A stretch of DNA of 64,000 bases from Siphonodentalium dalli (Eukaryota > Mollusca > Scaphopoda > Gadilida > Siphonodentaliidae): NCBI GenBank assembly GCA_032622095.1, contig CP136069.1:12632450-12696449 (forward strand), given 5' to 3'. The notes beneath the pieces are model-generated. The model saw nothing but the letters and a program-made list of their open reading frames with translations, had not been told where the DNA came from and searched no databases. Below are positions 58,197 to 64,000 of the stretch, in pieces; the first letter of the stretch is position 1, and each line of letters begins with the position of its first letter. A program made the position numbers and the translations under genes.

Positions 58197-58342
58197 GGTA
58201 TCTCACACTCGTCATATTTTATACGTAATTTATCAACCTCGTCCTCTAAATTCTATTTGAGCCTCGGTAAACCTCGGCTCAAATCGAATTTAGTGAACTC
58301 GGTTGATAAATTCCGTATAAAATAGAAACTCATGTGAGATCC
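58197..58342. mobile_element. Small foldback palindrome
   Basis: GGTATCTCACACTCGT … ACTCATGTGAGATCC, with arms pairing through 'ttatacgtaatttatcaacc' and 'ggttgataaattccgtataa' and centre 'tttgagcctcggtaaacctcggctcaaa'-like (58256-58285). No clear target duplication. Confidence 0.7.
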
Positions 58343-58564
58343 TCTATTTAATGATAATTGTTGTGTGCTTTACATTTGATAAGATATATTTGGTCTCACC
58401 ATTGAACTCTTTGGAGAGTAAGGGACTACATTCTTTTTAATAGTGATTTTATCGCACGTTCATGGCTACTAATTGTTAGTTGTATTCAACAGGTCCTGGC
58501 TTTATGCATTAGAGTTTTTATCAATGAACACAAAACAATTAATACTAAACATTATGTGGCACTT

Positions 58565-58839
58565 TGGTCCTGTTAACAAGCCTTGAAATAGGGTGTCTGT
58601 CATTTGCAGAATGAGGTCCCCAGAGGGTGAATTTAGTGATGCTACCCCGCATAGCGCGCTAGCATCACCAAATTCACCCTCTGGGAACCTCATTCTGCTG
58701 AGGTGTAAGCAGAATGAGGTCCCCAGAGAGTGAATTTGGTGATGCTAGCCTGCTATGCGGGGTAGCATCACTAAATTTACCCTTTGGGGACCTCATTTTG
58801 CAAATGAGACACCCTATTTCAAGGCTTGCATGGTCCTGT
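58565..58839. mobile_element. M element with 9-bp duplication TGGTCCTGT
   Basis: Element 58574-58830, ends (TAA)CAAGCCTTGAAATAGG / CCTATTTCAAGGCTTG(CA). TGGTCCTGT lies at 58565-58573 and 58831-58839; the single-copy site survives at 54880-54888. Confidence 0.92.
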
Positions 58840-58897
58840 ATATTTTTCGTATTTGACTATTGTATTTGGTTTTGGATTCAGTGATTTTTAAATGCAC

Positions 58898-59413
58898 TTA
58901 CCCACCCCTGGTCAAGTGGTCCTGCTAATATGCTATGATGCTGGTGGTCCTGCTGAATTGCTATGATGCAGGTACTAGGGCAAACAAAAAAGTACCGTTA
59001 TTTTTTCCCAAAATTGTCATTTTTGCAGTGTTTGGCTAAACCGAACGATTTGAGAAAAAACCAGTGTGAAATATTCAAGAACATATATATTTTTGAAAAA
59101 TGTAATAATGCCTGCGCTGGTGTTTCTAAAACGATGTGAATAACCATCTTGATTATAGTCAATTTTCAACAACTAATACTAACAGTATTAAAAATATTTC
59201 GCAATAAATATGTTTTTGAATGTTTGATATGCATGATGGCTTTTACTGGATATATGTTCAGATTAACGGAACACCGCGAAAAAGACAAATTAACAAAATA
59301 TAATGCTACTTTTTGTTAACAGCATCAGTTTGCCCTAACAGCATCATATTAATTAAGCAGGACCAAACCACATCATAGCACATTAGCAGGACCACTTGAC
59401 TAGGGGTGTTACC
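58898..59413. mobile_element. 506-bp element with TTACC duplication
   Basis: Element 58903-59408. The ends CACCCCTGGTCAAGTGGTCC and GGACCACTTGACTAGGGGTG form inverted repeats of about 37 bp. TTACC lies at 58898-58902 and 59409-59413. The corresponding DNA in duplicate A near 54945 has no insertion. Interior A+T-rich, no frame. Superfamily not assigned. Confidence 0.85.
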
Positions 59414-59513
59414 AAAGACACTGATCACATGTTTACCTGCTGACGTACTGCGATTAGGACATGCTTACTGAATCTTGACCGATATTAAAATGAGAGAGTT
59501 GCATGATTCATGG

Positions 59514-60017
59514 GTTATATATGCAAGTCTGAGTTTAGTGTGCCTGTCACTTGCAGAATGAGGTCCCCAGAGGGTGAATTTAGTGACGCTATCCCGCATG
59601 GCGGGCTATCATCACCAAATTCACCCTCTGGGGATCTAATTCTGCTTAGGCCTCATCTTCTCTGGAAAGTTTCTTTATTATCAAATTTCTATAGACACTT
59701 CTTCACATATGTTCTATTTCTTTTTTAGTTTAGTTTCTCTATATCCCCAAATTGGCAGATGTCACATTGTATAATTGAGGTTCCCAATGGGTGTACATCA
59801 CAATATTCACCATTTGGGAACTTCAATCTGAGTCTATATATGTCTCCCATAGCAAATGAGGCCATGCAGAATGAGGTCCCCAGAGGGTGAATTTGATGAT
59901 GCTAGCCCGCTATGCAGGATAGCATCAGATATGCGGGATAGCACCACTAAATTCACCCTCTGGGGACCTCATTCTGCAAATGACAGGCACACTAAACTCA
60001 GACTTGGTTATATAATG
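59514..60017. mobile_element. M element, full-length, ~10-bp duplication
   Basis: Element 59524-60006 with ends CAAGTCTGAGTTTAGTGTGC / GCACACTAAACTCAGACTTG. Flanks GTTATATATG (left) and GTTATATAATG (right) differ by one base. Duplicate A lacks it (near 55045). Confidence 0.88.
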
Positions 60018-60186
60018 TCGCTGAGAGTTAATTCTGGTGTCTTCTTATGGCAGGATATAAAGAGAATGTGATCTTTTTTATTATGTATAATATGTGGAGA
60101 GATATATTGCCTTGATGGATAGTGCCAACAAGATAGAGTTCCCTCTCTTGCTAACCACTCTGTTATAAATTAAATAGTTTTATATG

Positions 60187-60328
60187 TACAGTAATGCCCT
60201 AATTAATCGACTGCTTAACCAAAGCAGAATTATGGGTAACTTTTCAGGATTTAGTCGGAAATATGGCTTGTTGCCATTCATCGGAAAGCTGTGGTTAAGG
60301 AGTCAATTAATTAGAGCATTACTGTATA
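60187..60328. mobile_element. P2 MITE with internal deletion
   Basis: Both termini present (CAGTAATGCCC; GAGCATTACTG) with TA flanks. The right arm is deleted from the palindrome centre to 'gctgtggtt'. Confidence 0.85.
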
Positions 60329-60744
60329 CACATAATGCCAGAAAAAATTAAAAAAAAATCAATATTTATTGATAGGAGCATTTCCAGATCTTTAAACTTC
60401 TTCTTATATATAGCCACATTGCGGTTTTTGTTTCAAAAAGAATTTTTCCTGGTATCAAAATAGGTCGATAAATACTTGAACAGTATTATATATGTGACCT
60501 TTAAGCATTATATGTCCCAGAAAGATGCATTGAAGTCATAAAAAATACAACTTTGAAATTGGCGTTTAGGTCCCAAATAAACAATTAACAGCCATGCATG
60601 TGCATGGCTTGGAACAAAAATGAGCATTCCATGTTAGTCTATTCCCGATATGGTTGGAAATCAAGAACATTTGTTTCATATATCTGCGAAAACTTGAAAA
60701 CCTCTGTAAAATGGCTGCGAACATCATGGCAAGTATTCTTCAGA
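60329..60744. other. Unassigned DNA
   Basis: 60350-60420 is a fragment of the foldback family at 10671-11178. No gene recognised. Confidence 0.4.
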
Positions 60745-60749
60745 GAATA

Positions 60750-60957
60750 TGAAGCCAGTATATCATATGAAGCCGGTATATCATGAAGCCGGTATATCAT
60801 ATGAAGCCGGTATATCATATGAAGCCGGTATATCATATGAAGCCAGTATATCATATGAAGCCGGTATATCATATGAAGCCAGTATATCATATGTATATCA
60901 TATGAAGCCAGTATATCATATGAAGCCAGTATATCATATGAAGCCAGTATATCAATA
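60750..60957. repeat. 18-bp tandem repeat, about 11 copies
   Basis: Unit gtatatcatatgaagccR (18 bp) with two shortened units. Because 18 is divisible by three, frames stay open on both strands through it (60639-61058 and 60749-60964), and these are not genes. Confidence 0.95.
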
Positions 60958-61022
60958 TTTTTAACACAATTTGAAAGTTCGAATAAGCCATATTGTCCGT
61001 TTAACTGTTCAGAGGTTGTGTC

Positions 61023-61239
61023 TACAGTAATGCCCTGAATAATCGACTCCTTAACCACAGAAGAATTATTGGTAATTTTTCAGGATTTAGTCGGAAATAT
61101 GGCTTGTTTCCATTCATCGGAAAGCTCTCACTGAGAGCTTTCCGATGAATGGCAACAAGCCATATTTCCGACTAAATCCTGAAATTTATTCCATAATTCT
61201 GCTTTGGTTAAGAGGTCGATTACTTAGGGCATTACTGTA
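61023..61239. mobile_element. P2 MITE, full copy
   Basis: TA flanks, CAGTAATGCCC / GGGCATTACTG, near-perfect palindrome centred on 'agctctcactgagagct'. Confidence 0.93.
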
Positions 61240-61850
61240 ATGTGGTAGCAATACACGATTTCCAGCAATTTTGCCAACCTGGGAGGGGGTACTGTACTTC
61301 AAATCAATAATGAGCCATTATCTTTAGCATAGGTCCCATCAAACTTGTTTTAATTTCGACAGAAATTTTAGGTTTAATCATTTGTCTGTACTTTAGCTTC
61401 TTCGTACAATTTGTCATTGAGTTATGCCCCTTGGTTTGCACACACAAAACGCTCAATTTTACCCATTTTTTTTTACTCAAATTGACCATTTTCAACCCAA
61501 AAACAGACCATGACAGAGCGAATGTCAGTAAATAAGCTTCTTCCACCTAATAGAGCTATGTTAGAGCTGAGAAATATTTGAAATAGAAAAAAAGTTATCG
61601 TATCAATTTGATGATCAAAAATGTCTTGCGAGCCCAGATGACAGATTACAGGGGAGAGAAATCGGGCTATTTTCCTGTAACCAATAACACTGAGTTGGCC
61701 TTCAATGAATACGAAAACCCTGTTGCGTATCCAAATTTGTCACTTTTTTGAGAACTTTCCCAGTTTTGTAAAATAAATAAACCTTCAAACCAGTAATGAC
61801 ACAGTTAACACAGGCTACATTGGCTGTTATGCCCCCCCAGATACTTCTTG
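61240..61850. other. Unassigned DNA
   Basis: No gene recognised; the minus frame 61304-61546 has no domain. Confidence 0.35.
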
Positions 61851-62470
61851 TCCCCCGTAAAATTTATTTTCGGGGGACTATTGTAATCAGCTCTGTCCGT
61901 CCGTCGTCCGTCCGGAGTTATAACTCCAGTAGTGATAATCAGATTTGATTGAAACTTGGTATGTAGGTGTCTCAACCAAGCACACAGGTGCTCTGCAATT
62001 CTGGGTTTGATCCAATGTTCTTTTATGGAGTTATTTCCCTTTTTTCAACTTTTTTTTTACTTAGAAAATTTCCGAAGTTTCCGGATGATATCTCAAGTTT
62101 GGATAGTTTAATTGCAAATACCGTTTTTGTGTGGATCAGTCATATCAAGATAGAGGTAGAGTTCCAATTTGAGTTTGATCCGATGATTTTTCCTAGAGTT
62201 ATGGACTTTTTTCGACTTAGAAAATTCAATTTTCTTCTTTTTTCTTTGGTTTCCGGATGATAACTCAAGTTTGGACTGTTCAATCAGTTTTTTTGTGGGT
62301 CGTTCATATCAAAATACAGGTCAAGTTCGTATTTGAGTTTGATCCAATGATTTTTCCCAGAGTTATGGGCCTTTCGACTTTTTCTGTATGAGGGTACCTT
62401 CATGGTGTAATCAACTCCTCTTACAGTTTTGATCGTAGATATTTGAAACTTCAGAGTACTGTTACCCACA
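61851..62470. repeat. Dispersed 'gagttat…tttttcgacttagaaaat' repeat
   Basis: Begins 'tgtcccccgtaaaatttatt', then 'gtccgtccgtcgtccgtccg', then three units with 'gtttccggatgat', 'tttgagtttgatccgatgat' and 'gagttatggact'. Related to 45830-46280. Confidence 0.65.
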
Positions 62471-62524
62471 TATTGCAGATGTGCAACATGTATATAGATG
62501 ACGGAAAATTATTTTTTTACGGAA

Positions 62525-62660
62525 TTATTAACCCTTTCGACTTAAACATTTAAAAAAAATTCTTTAACAAAGCGGCCATCGACATTTAAAAAAATTTCTT
62601 TAACAAAGCGGCCATCAACATTTAAAAAAATTTCTTTAACAAAGCGGCCATCGACTTGCC
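62525..62660. repeat. Short tandem repeat, three ~37-bp copies
   Basis: Unit 'catttaaaaaaatttcttta' + 'acaaagcggccatcga'. Confidence 0.85.
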
Positions 62661-63059
62661 ACGTTGTCGGGGGACACTGTTGTCGGCCGACCTTTTATTT
62701 TTCTATTTTTCAGACCCCCTGCAACCCGTGAAATCATGTACTGCTACCTTTATCTATCTTGAATGATAGCTGGAAGTCCATTATTATCAGAAAAGTTAAA
62801 AATATAAAAAAATAATAATTATATACATGTGTTTTTATGCTTCACATCACAGACAATCATTTGCACGCTCAACAAAATTGCATTTGGTCACGTTAATAAA
62901 AAGAGCTGAAATTTGTGCTGTCTAGTAATAAAATGACAAGAACTGCGCATATATTGAAAGACGCATGCACATTCAATGTCATTACATAGTTCCAGGAATT
63001 GGCAAAGTGGCTGTTACTTCATTAAATTATTGGCTAATTAAACATTCTCATTGGTCAGA

Positions 63060-63275
63060 GAGTTAATTATGAGGGGGGGGCAGAGAGTTAATTATGAGGG
63101 GGTGCATGGCTAGATATGGATTGGTTAGAAAGTTAGTTATGAGGGGGGCAGAGAGTTATAGGGCAGAGAGTTAGTTATGAGGGGGGGGGCTAGATATGGA
63201 TTGGTTAGAGAGTTAGTTATGAGGCGGGGCAGAGAGTTTGTTATGAGGGGGGGGGCAGAGAGTTAATTATAGAGG
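63060..63275. repeat. Irregular G-rich tandem repeat
   Basis: Repeated 'gagagttaattatgaggggg' units, some with 'gctagatatggattggttag'. G-runs on the plus strand only. Confidence 0.8.
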
Positions 63276-63598
63276 AGAGGCTAAATATGTACAATCAAGT
63301 GCTACAAGGATCGCATCCATGTTGACCTGCATGGTGAACCTGCACACCTGCGATTTTGAGTTAGGGTCGGACTCATTTTAGCAGAGTTATTGCCATTTTT
63401 TCGAATTGTTCGTCCTGGGACGCATCTTTTATCCGAGTCTGTATTCTGTCATTTTCCAGCCAATTTAAAAAAAATCTTAATTGGCACAGATATCAACGAT
63501 CACAGGAACCTGCACACCTGCGATTTTGAGTTCAGTCGTCATTATTTTGGCAGGGTTATTGCTATTTTTCAACATAGAAATGTTTTATGTTTTTTATT
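63276..63598. other. Short duplicated repeat
   Basis: 'cctgcacacctgcgattttg' occurs at about 63340 and 63510 with similar following sequence ('gcagagttattgccattttt' / 'gcagggttattgctattttt'). Non-coding. Confidence 0.5.
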
Positions 63599-63998
63599 TT
63601 AACCCTTTATCCAACAGAAGGGCCCTGTGCCAATGCATTCTCTTATATATGCGAGTCGACCATAGGTCGCCTCGCATATATAAGAGAATGCATTGGCTTA
63701 ACACATTAAAAATTATAAAATTGTTAAAGAATGTAAGAAAAAATGGTAAAAAGTGTTAAAAAAAGATTTTTTTTAGGCCAATGCATTCTCTTATATATGC
63801 GAGGCGACATATGGTTGACTCGCATATATAAGAGAATGCATTGACACAGGGCATAACTGTAACTATCACAATGTGGTCAAGGAGCCGGTTCCAATGATAT
63901 CCATATTTGTATGGTTCTATTGAGACAGACCGAAGATATTTCAGGCTGTTGAAGCTTTATTTGGCCGGTTTTGGCCGTTTTGTTGGGTAAAGGGTTAA
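63599..63998. mobile_element. P1 MITE, full copy
   Basis: TTAA at 63599-63602 and 63995-63998; ends CCCTTTATCCAACA / TGTTGGGTAAAGGG; two hairpins at about 63629-63695 and 63779-63845. Confidence 0.93.
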
Positions 63999-64000
63999 AG

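Larger units (their letters stand above)
58450..60110. repeat. Segmental duplicate B, with three nested insertions
   Basis: Same source sequence as 54742-55130, expanded by an M element (58574-58830), a 506-bp element (58903-59408) and a second M element (59524-60006). Confidence 0.8.

Noticed and set aside
59510-60071. Frames with 'RMRSPEGEFSDA' and 'GLSSPNSPSGDLIL' repeats (also 12.6, 26.5, 41.0, 54.1, 58.5 kb)
   Set aside because: Translation of the M-family inverted blocks.
60639-61058. 139-codon minus and 71-codon plus frames with Tyr/Ile or Lys/Pro repeats
   Set aside because: The 18-bp tandem unit keeps both strands open; no non-repeat coding part.

Overview
The window looks like nuclear DNA from an aquatic invertebrate. 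A mollusc-like genome is my best guess, inferred from repeat style (AT-rich, many TTAA- and TA-flanked MITEs, 'gtccgtccg / gagttatggccc' dispersed repeats, very long G-run minisatellites) and from metazoan-type genes; nothing here proves the species. There is no bacterial-style gene organisation. No tRNA, rRNA or CRISPR array was recognised. Most open frames are chance frames inside repeats.

Real or once-real coding sequence is sparse. (1) A two-exon minus-strand gene for a dienelactone hydrolase family protein: exon 1 at 17556-18204, exon 2 at 12204-12343, with a 5.2 kb intron full of repeats. Part of the last exon is duplicated just downstream. (2) An intact single-exon BED-finger hAT transposase (28197-30257, minus) inside a complete hAT transposon (27397-31925), with perfect terminal repeats and a perfect 8-bp target-site duplication. 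(3) Two 3' ends of non-LTR retrotransposon reverse transcriptases (about 2015-3592 minus, split by a foldback transposon; 22875-23435 plus, frameshifted). (4) A broken large gene (48936-52661, minus) of a multi-copy invertebrate family that I recall only as uncharacterised. It lies between two ~556-bp inverted repeats (48266-48822 and 52682-53237), so the whole 4.97 kb looks like a little-described DNA transposon.

The rest is layered mobile-element debris. The families I could define are: P1, TTAA-flanked elements built on a ~67-bp hairpin (at least 13 copies); P2, TA-flanked ~215-bp palindromes with ends CAGTAATGCCC (about 11 copies or parts); M, long-inverted-repeat elements with ends CAAGCCT and 8-10 bp duplications (about 13 copies or parts); a TTAA family with ends AGGTACTCAATC; G-run-ended elements; a small hAT MITE; a Helitron-type 3' end; and several foldbacks.

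Layout: 1-10.4 kb, retrotransposon remnant, foldback, tandem arrays and TTAA MITEs. 10.4-18.7 kb, the hydrolase gene and its repeat-filled intron. 18.8-26.9 kb, MITEs, RT remnant, Helitron end. 27.3-32.2 kb, the hAT element inserted into an older M element. 32.2-38.0 kb, MITEs and a 2.5-kb G-run minisatellite. 38-48 kb, MITE-rich and locally duplicated DNA. 48.3-53.2 kb, the long-inverted-repeat element. 53.7-60.1 kb, a duplicated segment whose two copies differ by transposon insertions. 60.1-64 kb, MITEs and short tandem repeats. Several insertions can be dated relative to one another because empty sites or restored reading frames survive in the same window.
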